Assembly: GCA_910580225.1 (NCBI GenBank) | Contig: CAJTXE010000004.1 | Coordinates: 1-64,000, forward strand | Length of the DNA: 64,000 nucleotides | Reading direction: 5' to 3' | From: an uncultured Acetatifactor sp. | GTDB lineage: Bacteria > Bacillota > Clostridia > Lachnospirales > Lachnospiraceae | In this document: in pieces, positions 43,035-51,522 of the stretch | Numbering within the stretch: position 1 is the first letter of the stretch | Layout: each line of letters begins with the position of its first letter | Translations under genes and position numbers: made by a program | The notes under the pieces: generated by a model | The model's database searches: none | What the model was told of the DNA's origin: nothing | Seen by the model: only the letters and a program-made list of their open reading frames with translations

Positions 43035-44324
43035 ATGGTAATTCAAACTTTAAATGAAGTCACTTGTGATGCGTTGACGGGACTCAGGGACTGGAAAACT
43101 TTTTTCATGGATGTGGAAAGAAAGATTGCCGGCGGCATTCGGGCGCATGTGATTTTTATCCAGCTGCTGCAGCTGAAGCGTGTGAACCGGAAGTATGGCG
43201 TCCAGGTGGGAGACGGGCTGTTGGAGGAGATGGGAGAATATCTGAAAAATCTGGAAGAGGGCTATATTGCCTACAGAACCAACAATTCCCGCTTTATGCT
43301 GTTGGGGCCGGAATGTCCGAAAGAGAAAGCAGACGAACTCCTCGGGCGGATCAGACAGCGGTTTGAGGATGTGTGGCTGGTAGAAACGGATGGGGAACGG
43401 CATGAGGTTCTGGCAAAAGCATATTTCATTCATTTCTTTCTGGAGCCGAAGGAGACGGAAAATGATCTGCTGGAAAAGATCAACCATGCGGCTTCGGTAT
43501 TCCGGCTTCGTGAGCGAAAGGGAATTTTGTTTTTTAACGAAGAATTGAATGCGGATATGCTGCATAACAGATATGTTATGGAAGAAGTCAGGTATGCCGT
43601 GGAGAACAAAACCTTCCAAATCTATTATCAGCCCATTTATGACTGCGGCCAGGGCGGTTTTGTCTCGGCAGAGTCGCTGATACGGCTTTTTGGGCGGGAC
43701 GGAACTTTTCTCTCTCCGGGAGAATTTATTCCCATGGCGGAGGAAAACGGACTGATTGACAGTATCAGCTGGATTGTACTGGAGAAAGTATGTCGGTTTC
43801 TGGGAGAACATCCCCAACTGCCCCTGAAGAATATTTCCATCAATATGACAGGGCAGCAGATCCTGGATCCCACGTTTATCGGGCGGATAGAGGGGAATCT
43901 GGATCAATATGGGGTAGACGGGAGCAGGCTCCGGATCGAGATTACGGAGAGGACCATCACGGAGGATTATGCGGAGGTGCGGAAGGTGATGGCCTATCTG
44001 GCAGGGAAAGGCATTCAGTTTTATCTGGATGATTTCGGCACGGGATATTCCAATCTGGCCAGTATGCTTTCTCTGCCCTTTGAGGCCATTAAATTTGACC
44101 AGTCCCTGATCAACATGATGAACGGAACGGATAAGGGGCTGCGTACCATCAGTCTGCTGGCAGATATTATGCATGAGAATGACTATTATATCGTAGCAGA
44201 AGGGGTGGAGACTGCGGAACAGATGAAGCTCGCCAAAGAGCGCAGCCTGGATCGGATTCAGGGCTATTATTATGCAAAACCCATGCCGGGAGAAGATTTG
44301 GTTTCCTTTCTGGAGGCAGATTGA
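43035..44324 (+). CDS. c-di-GMP phosphodiesterase (EAL) with degenerate GGDEF
   Basis: A 429-residue cytoplasmic signalling protein. The N-terminal part (about 10-160) is GGDEF-like, but the active-site loop is not GGDEF (RTNNSRFMLL), so it cannot be a cyclase. The C-terminal EAL domain (about 175-425) has AESLIRL, NISINMTGQQ, IEITERT, DDFGTGYSN, IKFDQSL, VAEGVE and QGYYYAKPM, so the key metal and substrate residues are mostly kept and it is probably an active phosphodiesterase. Confidence 0.85.
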   Translation: MVIQTLNEVTCDALTGLRDWKTFFMDVERKIAGGIRAHVIFIQLLQLKRVNRKYGVQVGDGLLEEMGEYLKNLEEGYIAYRTNNSRFMLLGPECPKEKADELLGRIRQRFEDVWLVETDGERHEVLAKAYFIHFFLEPKETENDLLEKINHAASVFRLRERKGILFFNEELNADMLHNRYVMEEVRYAVENKTFQIYYQPIYDCGQGGFVSAESLIRLFGRDGTFLSPGEFIPMAEENGLIDSISWIVLEKVCRFLGEHPQLPLKNISINMTGQQILDPTFIGRIEGNLDQYGVDGSRLRIEITERTITEDYAEVRKVMAYLAGKGIQFYLDDFGTGYSNLASMLSLPFEAIKFDQSLINMMNGTDKGLRTISLLADIMHENDYYIVAEGVETAEQMKLAKERSLDRIQGYYYAKPMPGEDLVSFLEAD

Positions 44325-44394
44325 TTCCGTGGTTTGCATGGGGGTGGTTTTTACCGGTTTTCCAGGGAGATATGGAGGAGGTCCGATATATTTC

Positions 44395-44423
44395 TTGACA
44401 GCCACCGGCAAAAAAGATATCAT
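44395..44423 (+). promoter_or_regulatory. Predicted sigma-A promoter for hisS
   Basis: TTGACA (44395-44400), a 17-base spacer, TATCAT (44418-44423). This leaves a leader of about 90 bases, too short for a full T-box. Confidence 0.75.
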
Positions 44424-44493
44424 GATAAGAATAAAGGTCCGGAAGACCGGGCATGGGGGAGTGTCCCCGGAGAAGGAAAACGGAGAGGAGGAG

Positions 44494-44546
44494 GTCGGAT
44501 GAAAGCAATCCGACGGGAAGTATGGCGCTTGGCAAGAAGCCTGTGA
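44494..44546 (+). promoter_or_regulatory. hisS leader hairpin and 15-codon leader ORF
   Basis: A perfect 7-base hairpin, GTCGGAT-GAAAGCA-ATCCGAC (44494-44514), lies between GGAGGAG and the hisS start. An ATG at 44499 with the strong GGAGGAGG site opens a 15-codon frame that ends at 44546, inside hisS in another frame. The hisS ATG at 44522 has only a poor site of its own. This might be translational control. Confidence 0.45.
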
Positions 44547-45784
44547 CAGGCATGAGAGATATTCTGCCGGAGGAAATGCAGATACGTGATTACGTGATCG
44601 GCGTGATCAAGGAGACCTACGGCAGATTCGGATTCACCTCCATAGAGACCCCCTGTATGGAGAATATTGCAAATCTGACGAATAAACAGGGGGGAGATAA
44701 CGAAAAACTCATATTCAAGATCCTGAAGCGAGGGGAGAAGCTGAAAATAGCAGAGGCCGCCGCGGAGGAGGAAGTGGTGGACTTCGGGATGCGCTATGAC
44801 CTGACTGTGCCTCTGGTGCGGTATTATTCCAACAATGGGGCCCAGCTTCCCGCGCCCTTCAAGGCATTGCAGATCGGCAATGTGTGGCGGGCGGACAGGC
44901 CCCAGAGAGGACGTTTCCGCCAGTTTACCCAGTGCGATATCGATATTTTCGGAGAGGCTTCCAATCTGGCGGAAATCGAGCTGATTCTGGCCACCACTAC
45001 CACCCTGGGAAAGCTGGGCTTTCAGGATTTTGAAATCCGCATCAATGACAGACAGCTTTTAAAGGCCATGGCTGCGGGCAGCGGTTTTTCGGAAAATGAC
45101 TATGACGGTGTCTTTGTTATCCTTGACAAGATGGACAAAATCGGCATGGACGGCGTGAGGGCAGAGCTTTTGGAAAAAGGCTTTGCAGAGGAGATCGTGG
45201 ATAAATATCTGGAACTGTACAGAGGGCTGGAACAGGCTGAAAACGGTCTGCAGTATGTGGCGGAGAAGCTGGGGGAGGAGCCGGTATCCGCGGTGACGGA
45301 AGGGCTGCGGGAGATCATCGACAGCGTCAATGGAGCGAAGACGGCAGATTTCCGCATGGTGTTTGACCCTACGCTGGTACGGGGAATGTCCTATTATACG
45401 GGAACGATTTTCGAGATTGCCATACCCGGCTTCGGCGGCAGCTGCGGAGGCGGCGGCAGATACGATAAAATGGTGGGGAGATTCACAGGCAGAGACGTGC
45501 CGGCATGCGGTTTTTCCATCGGTTTTGAAAGAATTATCCTGCTCTTGACGGAGAGCGGGTTCCGGGTGCCGGATGCTCCGAAAAAGGTGGCCTATCTGGT
45601 GGAGAAGGGTGTGGAGGGTCAGGCTCTGTGTGATGTGATCGCCAAGGCCCAGGCTGCAAGAGAGGCAGGGGTGCAGGTGTTGGTGGCCCGGATGAACAAG
45701 AACAAGAAGTTCCAGAAGGAGCAGCTGACGGCGGAAGGATACGGAGAGTTCCTGGAGTTCTATAAGGAAGCGCTGAAAAATTGA
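44522..45784 (+). CDS. hisS: Histidyl-tRNA synthetase
   Basis: A 420-residue class II synthetase charging tRNA-His. It starts at the conserved KPVTGMRDILPEE. Motif 2 is QIGNVWRADRPQRGRFRQFTQCDIDIFG. The histidine-specific LVRGMSYYTGTIFEI and the motif 3 region GGGGRYDKMV...FSIGFERI are present. The ATG at 44522 matches the family start. It is followed by aspS, a common hisS-aspS order in Firmicutes. Confidence 0.95.
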   Translation: MALGKKPVTGMRDILPEEMQIRDYVIGVIKETYGRFGFTSIETPCMENIANLTNKQGGDNEKLIFKILKRGEKLKIAEAAAEEEVVDFGMRYDLTVPLVRYYSNNGAQLPAPFKALQIGNVWRADRPQRGRFRQFTQCDIDIFGEASNLAEIELILATTTTLGKLGFQDFEIRINDRQLLKAMAAGSGFSENDYDGVFVILDKMDKIGMDGVRAELLEKGFAEEIVDKYLELYRGLEQAENGLQYVAEKLGEEPVSAVTEGLREIIDSVNGAKTADFRMVFDPTLVRGMSYYTGTIFEIAIPGFGGSCGGGGRYDKMVGRFTGRDVPACGFSIGFERIILLLTESGFRVPDAPKKVAYLVEKGVEGQALCDVIAKAQAAREAGVQVLVARMNKNKKFQKEQLTAEGYGEFLEFYKEALKN

Positions 45785-45966
45785 TGAGGGCTTCTCGTCC
45801 TAAGGTTCCTGCGGGCCTTTGAGAAGAAGGAGGATGCCATTTGCTTTTACCAGCGCCATGGCTTTTGCAAAACCGAGTATTTTTATCTGTGGAAACGCTT
45901 TGGAGGAAAATAAGATAGAATAAGAAGGTCCTGTAAGAGAAAAGGGACAGAAATTGAGGAAATAAC

Positions 45967-47748
45967 ATGGCAGAGTCAATGAAAGGATTAAAGAGAACAC
46001 ATCGCTGCGGAGAGCTTTCCGCGGCAAATATCGGAGAGAAAGTCACCGTCATGGGCTGGGTGCAGAAACAGCGCAACAAAGGCGGCATCATATTCGTGGA
46101 TCTGCGGGACCGGGCAGGGATTCTGCAGGTGATTTTTGAGGAGTCGGACTGCGGAACGGAGCATTTTGCCAAGGCCGAGAAGCTGCGCAGCGAATTTGTG
46201 GCTGCGGTGACCGGCAGAGTGGAGAAGCGGGCCGGGGCGGTGAACGAGAATCTGGCCACCGGGGAGATTGAGGTTCGGGCGGAGAGTCTGCGGATCCTGT
46301 CCGAGTCTGAGACGCCTCCGTTTCCCATCGAGGAGAATTCACGGACAAAGGAAGAGCTTCGTCTGAAACACCGTTATCTGGATCTGCGCAGGCCTGACTT
46401 ACAGAGGAATCTGATGCTGCGCAGCAGGGTAACGTCAGCGGTTCATGCTTTCCTGAAGGAGGAAGGGTTTCTGGAGGTGGAGACCCCGATTTTAAACAAA
46501 TCCACCCCGGAAGGGGCCAGGGACTATCTGGTGCCCAGCCGCATCCACCAGGGTTGCTTCTATGCCCTGCCCCAGTCTCCCCAGATCTTCAAGCAGCTGC
46601 TGATGTGCTCCGGGTACGACAGATATTTCCAGATTGCCAGATGCTTCCGGGATGAGGACCTGCGGGCGGACAGGCAGCCGGAATTTACCCAGATTGACCT
46701 GGAGATGTCCTTTGTGGATCAGGAGGATGTGCTGGATGTGACCGAGCGTATGGTGGCAAAGGTTTGTAAAGAGACAGTGGGGGTGGAGGTACCCCTTCCC
46801 CTGAAGAGGATGACCTGGGATGAGGCCATGAACCGCTTCGGCTCCGACAAGCCGGATACCCGTTTCGGTATGGAACTGACGGATGTGTCGGAAACGGTGA
46901 AGGGCTGTGGTTTCGGTGTGTTCACAGGGGCATTGGAGGCTGGCGGCAGCGTCCGGGGCATCAATGTGAAGGGTCAGGCGGAGATGCCCAGGAAGAAAAT
47001 CGACGCTTTGGTGGAATTTGCCAGGGGCTACGGCGTAAAGGGTCTGGCTTATCTGGCAGTGCTGCCGGACGGGAGCTTCAAGTCCTCCTTTGCCAAATTC
47101 ATGACAGAGGAAGAATTAAGCAGCCTGGTGGCCGCCATGGCCGGAGAGCCGGGAGACCTGCTTCTCTTTGCGGCGGATAAGCTGAAACTGGTGTGGTCCG
47201 TACTGGGAGCCCTGCGGGTGGAACTGGCCAGGCAGCTGGAGATGCTGGATCCCAACCAGTACAATTTCCTCTGGGTGACGGAGTTCCCGCAGTTCGAGTG
47301 GAGCGACGAGGAGGAGCGGTTTGTAGCCATGCACCATCCTTTCACCATGCCCATGGAGGAGGATCTGGAGATTCTGGAGTCAGATCCCGGAAAGGTGCGG
47401 GCAAAGGCATATGATATTGTGGTCAACGGTATGGAGCTTGGAGGCGGCAGCGAGAGGATTTACCAGGATGAGATTCAGGAGAGGATGTTCCGGGCGCTGG
47501 GCTTTACCACGGAGAAGGCCTATGAGCAGTTCGGATTCCTGATGGATGCTTTTAAATACGGAGTTCCGCCTCACGCAGGACTGGCCATCGGACTGGAGCG
47601 TTTCGTGATGCTGCTGGCCCAGACGGACAATATCCGGGACGTGATCGCGTTCCCCAAGATCAAGGACGCCTCCTGTCTCATGTCCGAGGCGCCGGGAGCA
47701 GTGGATCCGAAACAGTTGGAGGAGCTGCACCTGCAGGTGACGGAGTAG
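45967..47748 (+). CDS. aspS: Aspartyl-tRNA synthetase
   Basis: A 593-residue bacterial-type AspRS. Order: N-terminal OB-fold anticodon-binding domain (1-105), a catalytic core with motif 2 (FQIARCFRDEDLRADRQPEFTQID), the bacterial GAD insertion (about 290-420), and motif 3 (GLAIGLERFVMLLA). A 180-base gap before it has no evident gene or promoter. GAGGAAATAAC precedes the start. Confidence 0.95.
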   Translation: MAESMKGLKRTHRCGELSAANIGEKVTVMGWVQKQRNKGGIIFVDLRDRAGILQVIFEESDCGTEHFAKAEKLRSEFVAAVTGRVEKRAGAVNENLATGEIEVRAESLRILSESETPPFPIEENSRTKEELRLKHRYLDLRRPDLQRNLMLRSRVTSAVHAFLKEEGFLEVETPILNKSTPEGARDYLVPSRIHQGCFYALPQSPQIFKQLLMCSGYDRYFQIARCFRDEDLRADRQPEFTQIDLEMSFVDQEDVLDVTERMVAKVCKETVGVEVPLPLKRMTWDEAMNRFGSDKPDTRFGMELTDVSETVKGCGFGVFTGALEAGGSVRGINVKGQAEMPRKKIDALVEFARGYGVKGLAYLAVLPDGSFKSSFAKFMTEEELSSLVAAMAGEPGDLLLFAADKLKLVWSVLGALRVELARQLEMLDPNQYNFLWVTEFPQFEWSDEEERFVAMHHPFTMPMEEDLEILESDPGKVRAKAYDIVVNGMELGGGSERIYQDEIQERMFRALGFTTEKAYEQFGFLMDAFKYGVPPHAGLAIGLERFVMLLAQTDNIRDVIAFPKIKDASCLMSEAPGAVDPKQLEELHLQVTE

Positions 47749-47751
47749 GCG

Positions 47752-48531
47752 ATGTATCTTGCAAAATATCTTCTGGATATCACAGAATTCACAGATGCGG
47801 AAAACGGAGAAGCCCTTCTTGCGAGGGCTTTTCTGCATATTGACGAAGAACGGCGAAGGAAGGCCCATGGCATAAGGCCCGGAAAAGCCAGGGCTGCCAG
47901 TGTGGGGGCAGGATTGCTGCTGCAGGCGGCGGTAAGAGATGGGGACAGGGAAGCGTGTTCCCAATGGAGACGGTATTCCGTCAATGAATTAATGGATTTT
48001 TTACAGGAGAAACCGCCGCTGGAACTTGCCTATGTATATGGAAGGGAGGGAAAGCCCTATTTCAGGGATCTGCCCTTTTATTTTAATCTGTCCCATTCCG
48101 GGGATTATGTTCTCTGCGTGGTTTCCGAAGCGGAGATCGGGGCGGATATTCAGCAGCACCGCCGGAGAGAGAAGGAAAAGGACAGGGAGGGGAGTGGGGG
48201 TTCGGAACGAAATGCCTTCGGGGACAGCAGCGCCGTTCTTGGGAGACTTGCCTCGCGTTTTTTTTCGGAAAGAGAGTGTGCTGCCCTGAACCGGGCAGGG
48301 GCAGAGCGGGAGCAGCTCTTCTTTCGGCTGTGGGCAAGGAAGGAAGCCTACGGGAAGCTGACCGGGAAGGGCGTGACCGGCGTGCTGGGCATGGATATGC
48401 TGCCGGAGACAGGGCAGGAGGAAGATAAACTGCTGTCCGGGGAAGGCGGATTCTCCCGGGAAAAAGGGATTTTCTGGGAAGAGTACGGCAGTATAGAGGG
48501 GTACAGCATTGCTCTGTGTCATTACGGCTGA
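47752..48531 (+). CDS. Sfp/AcpT-type 4'-phosphopantetheinyl transferase
   Basis: A 259-residue enzyme that attaches the phosphopantetheine arm to carrier proteins. It shows YGREGKPYF, FNLSHSGDYVLCVV, the Mg-binding GADIQ, SRFFSERE and the WARKEAYGKLTGKG motif. It starts 3 bases after aspS and is likely cotranscribed. Sfp-type enzymes often serve secondary-metabolite carriers; a carrier-protein gene cluster begins about 3 kb away, so it may activate that ACP (inference). A Gly/Glu-rich insertion lies near 145-160. Confidence 0.88.
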   Translation: MYLAKYLLDITEFTDAENGEALLARAFLHIDEERRRKAHGIRPGKARAASVGAGLLLQAAVRDGDREACSQWRRYSVNELMDFLQEKPPLELAYVYGREGKPYFRDLPFYFNLSHSGDYVLCVVSEAEIGADIQQHRRREKEKDREGSGGSERNAFGDSSAVLGRLASRFFSERECAALNRAGAEREQLFFRLWARKEAYGKLTGKGVTGVLGMDMLPETGQEEDKLLSGEGGFSREKGIFWEEYGSIEGYSIALCHYG

Positions 48532-48552
48532 CCCCAGATCAGCCCTCGTAAT
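48521..48552. repeat. Hairpin at the convergent ends of the transferase and small-protein genes
   Basis: ATTACG (48521-48526) pairs with CGTAAT (48547-48552), and GGCTGA (48526-48531) with TCAGCC (48539-48544). It spans both stop codons but lacks a T-run, so termination is only possible, not shown. Confidence 0.4.
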
Positions 48553-48871
48553 CATCCAGAAAGGGATCCCCGATATCCAGGCGTATGGGAGGCCTGGGCG
48601 GAGGACAGGGCGCAGCATCCGGGGAGGGCGCTTCCGGCTGAACGCGGCAGGGTGCGGCGTCTGTGGATGGCGCTTTCGGGTGAGGCGCACAGGGCCTGGG
48701 GGCGTCGGTCTGCGCAAGCTGTCTGCCGAACTGCAGATTGGCCTGGATCAGGTTGTATTGCAGCAGTATTTTCAGGGTCTGGGAGAGACATTCCGGAGTG
48801 TTGCAGTTTACCTCACAGATGTCTTTCAGGGAGTGCGACAGATTCAGGATGTCCAGGGATGTGATTGCCAT
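48539..48871 (-). CDS. Small hypothetical protein with Pro/Ala-rich tail
   Basis: A 110-residue protein, not recognised. The first ~55 residues are predicted helical, with Cys-containing NCNTPECLS; then comes a Pro/Ala-rich tail with two PSxDAAPC repeats, ending in an acidic DPFLDDYEG. Ribosome binding site GGAG lies about 7 bases upstream of the ATG. It is convergent with the phosphopantetheinyl transferase gene. An opposite-strand ORF covers the same bases but has less protein-like composition. Confidence 0.55.
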   Translation of the reverse strand: MAITSLDILNLSHSLKDICEVNCNTPECLSQTLKILLQYNLIQANLQFGRQLAQTDAPRPCAPHPKAPSTDAAPCRVQPEAPSPDAAPCPPPRPPIRLDIGDPFLDDYEG

Positions 48872-49002
48872 GGAAGTCTCCGAAGGAATTGATTCTCTTT
48901 ATTTTATTCAGATAGGCTGTCATTTTTTACTCCTATGAAATATTTAACCTGAATGGAAACAGGATTATTTCCGATTGTGGTATTCTGCTCAATTTGTCTT
49001 TC

Positions 49003-49011
49003 TGCTATAAT
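49003..49011 (+). promoter_or_regulatory. Possible extended -10 promoter of peptide gene 2
   Basis: TGCTATAAT is an extended -10 element at 49003-49011, without a good -35. It resembles the TGCTAAAAT before regulator 1 (26348-26356). Confidence 0.5.
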
Positions 49012-49102
49012 CAGTACAGTTGGAAGCAGATGCAGCATCCAATAAGCGAATGCGGTGAAATTAATGTACTGCAAAAAGTTTATTGCAAAGGAGAAGATGA
49101 CA

Positions 49103-49324
49103 ATGAAAAGGAAGATTAAAGACAGGATGAAGAAGTTTTTGGCAGAGGCATTGGTTGCAGGCCTGCTGCTGGTGCCGGCAGTGCTGCCGCCCACAGGAAC
49201 TGTGGAGGAAAGCCTGCCGGGAGAGTTGACGGTTGGAAATGAGCAGCCGGGAGACAGGAACGGGGATGAGATTATGCCCTGTGGGGATTTGGAGAATGAA
49301 GAAGAATTGGAATGGATTACCTAA
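49103..49324 (+). CDS. Small secreted peptide, candidate signal precursor 2
   Basis: A 73-residue protein with a basic N-terminus (KRKIKDRMKK), a hydrophobic segment (about 12-28, LAEALVAGLLLVPAVLPP) and a strongly acidic 45-residue remainder with one Cys. It is thus probably exported and perhaps cleaved. AAAGGAG lies 9 bases before the ATG at 49103. It is convergent with regulator 2, 11 bases away, repeating the layout of peptide 1/regulator 1. Inferred signal precursor; the two peptides share layout and export signal rather than obvious sequence. Confidence 0.7.
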   Translation: MKRKIKDRMKKFLAEALVAGLLLVPAVLPPTGTVEESLPGELTVGNEQPGDRNGDEIMPCGDLENEEELEWIT

Positions 49325-49335
49325 GAGAGTAACGA

Positions 49336-51205
49336 TTAATATTCTAATTCTATGGCAAAATCTTCATAAAGGTATCTTTTTAAGGCAGAGGCATTCTGGG
49401 GACGTTCCGTTAATATACTGATGGCATATGACTGTATTGCCGCAATGTGGGCTTCTTGATAGCGGGAACATTCCCCCAGGGCCTGGGAATAACAGAACAG
49501 GAAAGTGCCAAAGCTGTTGATAAAATATTTTATGATGGACATATCAAGGGAAGCGGGAAGTGCAGCGGTTTCCCGATAAAATTCTAATATGTACAGACTG
49601 TGGCAATACATATAACCAGTAATGGGCAGAAACTTAGCCTGCAGAAGGATATCAGGTTTTGTTTTATGGATATATGCTAATATCTGCAGAAAATACAGGG
49701 AGCTGAGATGAGAGTCTTTGGTGCGCCTGTATTCGTGGGCAATATTATTGAGTATAGTTAATTCTCCGCAAGTCAGCCTGTGCTTACAGATTTGGTGTAT
49801 GTCGAAATCTGGCTGTGTAAGAAGCAGTGCTTCAGTCAGGCGGCAGATTTTTTCATCAGGTGACTCCAGGTGAAAAGCTCCAAGGACGAGATATTCCTGA
49901 TAGTATAATGTCTCATGCTTATTGATAAGATTTTCAATTTTACTGTAGTAATTTTCAAAAGTTTCTTTTGGCATAGTACGAACATGTGCCGCTTTAAAAT
50001 ACAAATCATGAAATTCAGCATTCTTTTGATTTCCCCAATAAGGGAAAATTTTTCCGGATATACCCAACCGCTGCAGCAGAGCAGCTGCCAAGGCAATATC
50101 AGGCTGCGATGCATCATTCTCTATCTTGGAGAGTTTGGATTTACTGCACAATCCGCGGCAGAGAATCTGTTGGCTGACATTCTGATCCAATCGAAGGTCC
50201 TGTATCAGTTTGCCCAGAGTATAGAGCCGATTTTCGTTATTGTAGAGCCCATCAGTTACCTGGACAGAGTTCTGAAAAACTTTGATGGGATAAGCCATCA
50301 ATGGAACTGTTGGAAAGTCTTTCATACTGCCTGTAATCCGGTAATCGGTCTCTGCTCTAAGGTAATCCCTGCACAGAGTGGCATAGCAGCTTTCGATTGC
50401 CTGGGCAGAGTAAAAAGCAGCCTTTATGTGTGTGTCTGCCAGGCTGAATTCTTTTAAATAATGGCAGCACAATCCAGTGAGAAATGTCAGCTCAATCAGA
50501 GGCGCATCGTAGGCATTGACTGCGGTTTTTTTTCGGCAGGGGTCTGAAAGCTTTAACGCGGTGCTGTAATCTCCAGTGCTGATCAGGTATTTTATATAAA
50601 CAATGGAGGAGTCTGTCTGCATGCGTTCTTTTTCTATGGTGGCGAAATAACTGTCTGGCAGATATGCATTCAGCTGTATGCACATTTGCCCGCAGAGAGC
50701 TGTCCTGTTCAGATAGAGAGCTTCCAGAGCTATTAATGTCAGAAGCTGAATTTCATTCTGTGACAGGAGAAGTCTGCGGAAATCAGCCAGATCAATATCA
50801 GGCCTGGTTATGTGTAGAGCATCCAGAAGCGTATCGTAGTTTTGCTGGTGGGAACAGCAGCCATTCCTGATAGTACAGCTTATTATCGGCCCAGTTCTTT
50901 TCTTCCGGTCTGCAAAGTTCATCATATGCGTGCTGCAGCTGCCAGGCATCCAGATAGAGGCGGACGCGCTTCAATCCGTAGAAGCATTCGAACCCGTCCC
51001 GGCTGTTGAATATGGGATAGCGCCCGTACTGCGCCCCGGTGCGTTCCATAAGAGCCTGAAAGGTGACATGGCTGACATTTGCCTTACCGTTTTCAATCCG
51101 GGAGAGCGCCTGGGGAGTACAGATGCCTTCGGAGAGCTGTTCCTGGGTGAGTCCGGCTTTTATACGGGCTTCTTTGATAAGCAGATTGGCGTTATGTACT
51201 GGCAT
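49336..51205 (-). pseudogene. Double-HTH/TPR peptide-responsive-type regulator 2, one-base frameshift
   Basis: Minus-strand gene read in two frames: 51205 to about 50860, then about 50860 to 49336. One extra base (C in a CCC run near 50860) breaks it; removing it gives a 622-residue protein. Order: N-terminal XRE HTH (LLIKEARIKAGLTQEQLSEG), TPR-like helices, a second HTH at about residue 300 (LGKLIQDLRLDQNVSQQILC...SKLSKIEND), then more TPR-like helices. Same plan and length class as regulator 1. GGAGG precedes the ATG. It diverges from the biosynthetic island and is convergent with peptide 2, so it is the likely island regulator. Confidence 0.72.
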
Positions 51206-51279
51206 GAGGATTCCTCCATCAGGTGTATTTTGTTTTTAAGAAATGAATAGTAGGTTATTGTTAGTATATTAACTTTTAT

Positions 51280-51308
51280 ATTATATTATGGCATGGTATA
51301 AAATACAA
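51280..51308 (-). promoter_or_regulatory. Predicted promoter of regulator 2 (minus strand)
   Basis: On the minus strand TTGTAT (plus 51303-51308), a 17-base spacer, TATAAT (plus 51280-51285). Confidence 0.65.
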
Positions 51309-51475
51309 GAGTTTAGACAAAAAAACAGGTGCAACTGGCGGAGGGTTTGCAGGAGCCTATTAACTGTGAGTTTAACATAAATGGAAACAAAAAGATTTCG
51401 GGTTAGTTAGTGGTACTAGGAAGTAACAGGAATTAAAATACAGATAGTTTAGCTCAAATGAACATTTTGGATGGT

Positions 51476-51495
51476 TTAACACATGGATTGTGTAA
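51476..51495. promoter_or_regulatory. Candidate operator before the island
   Basis: Imperfect inverted repeat TTAACACA-TGGAT-TGTGTAA centred near 51486, placed just upstream of the first island gene. It overlaps the fourth GTTTA repeat. Confidence 0.35.
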
Positions 51496-51522
51496 CAGAA
51501 GATAATGGGATAGGAGGTAAGT

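Larger units (their letters stand above)
51206..51522. other. Divergent control region of regulator 2 and the island
   Basis: A 317-base AT-rich stretch. It holds the regulator 2 promoter (51280-51308), four GTTTA-type repeats (GTTTAGACAA 51311, GTTTAACATA 51370, GTTTAGCTCA 51447, GTTTAACACA 51474) and an imperfect palindrome TTAACACA-TGGAT-TGTGTAA (51476-51495) about 28 bases before the first island gene. No clear sigma-A promoter toward the island was found, which would fit activator-dependent transcription. Confidence 0.5.

Noticed and set aside
44325..44521. T-box riboswitch before hisS
   Set aside because: The predicted leader is about 90 bases and I found no TGGNACCGCG box or terminator; a T-box is not supported.
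48509..48892. Plus-strand ORF over the minus small hypothetical gene
   Set aside because: No ribosome binding site, Gly/Arg/Cys-rich translation typical of a shadow; the minus frame has a good start and helix-like composition.
51458..51505. 15-codon ORF (MNILDGLTHGLCNRR) before the island
   Set aside because: No ribosome binding site upstream and it overlaps the candidate operator; too short to stand alone.
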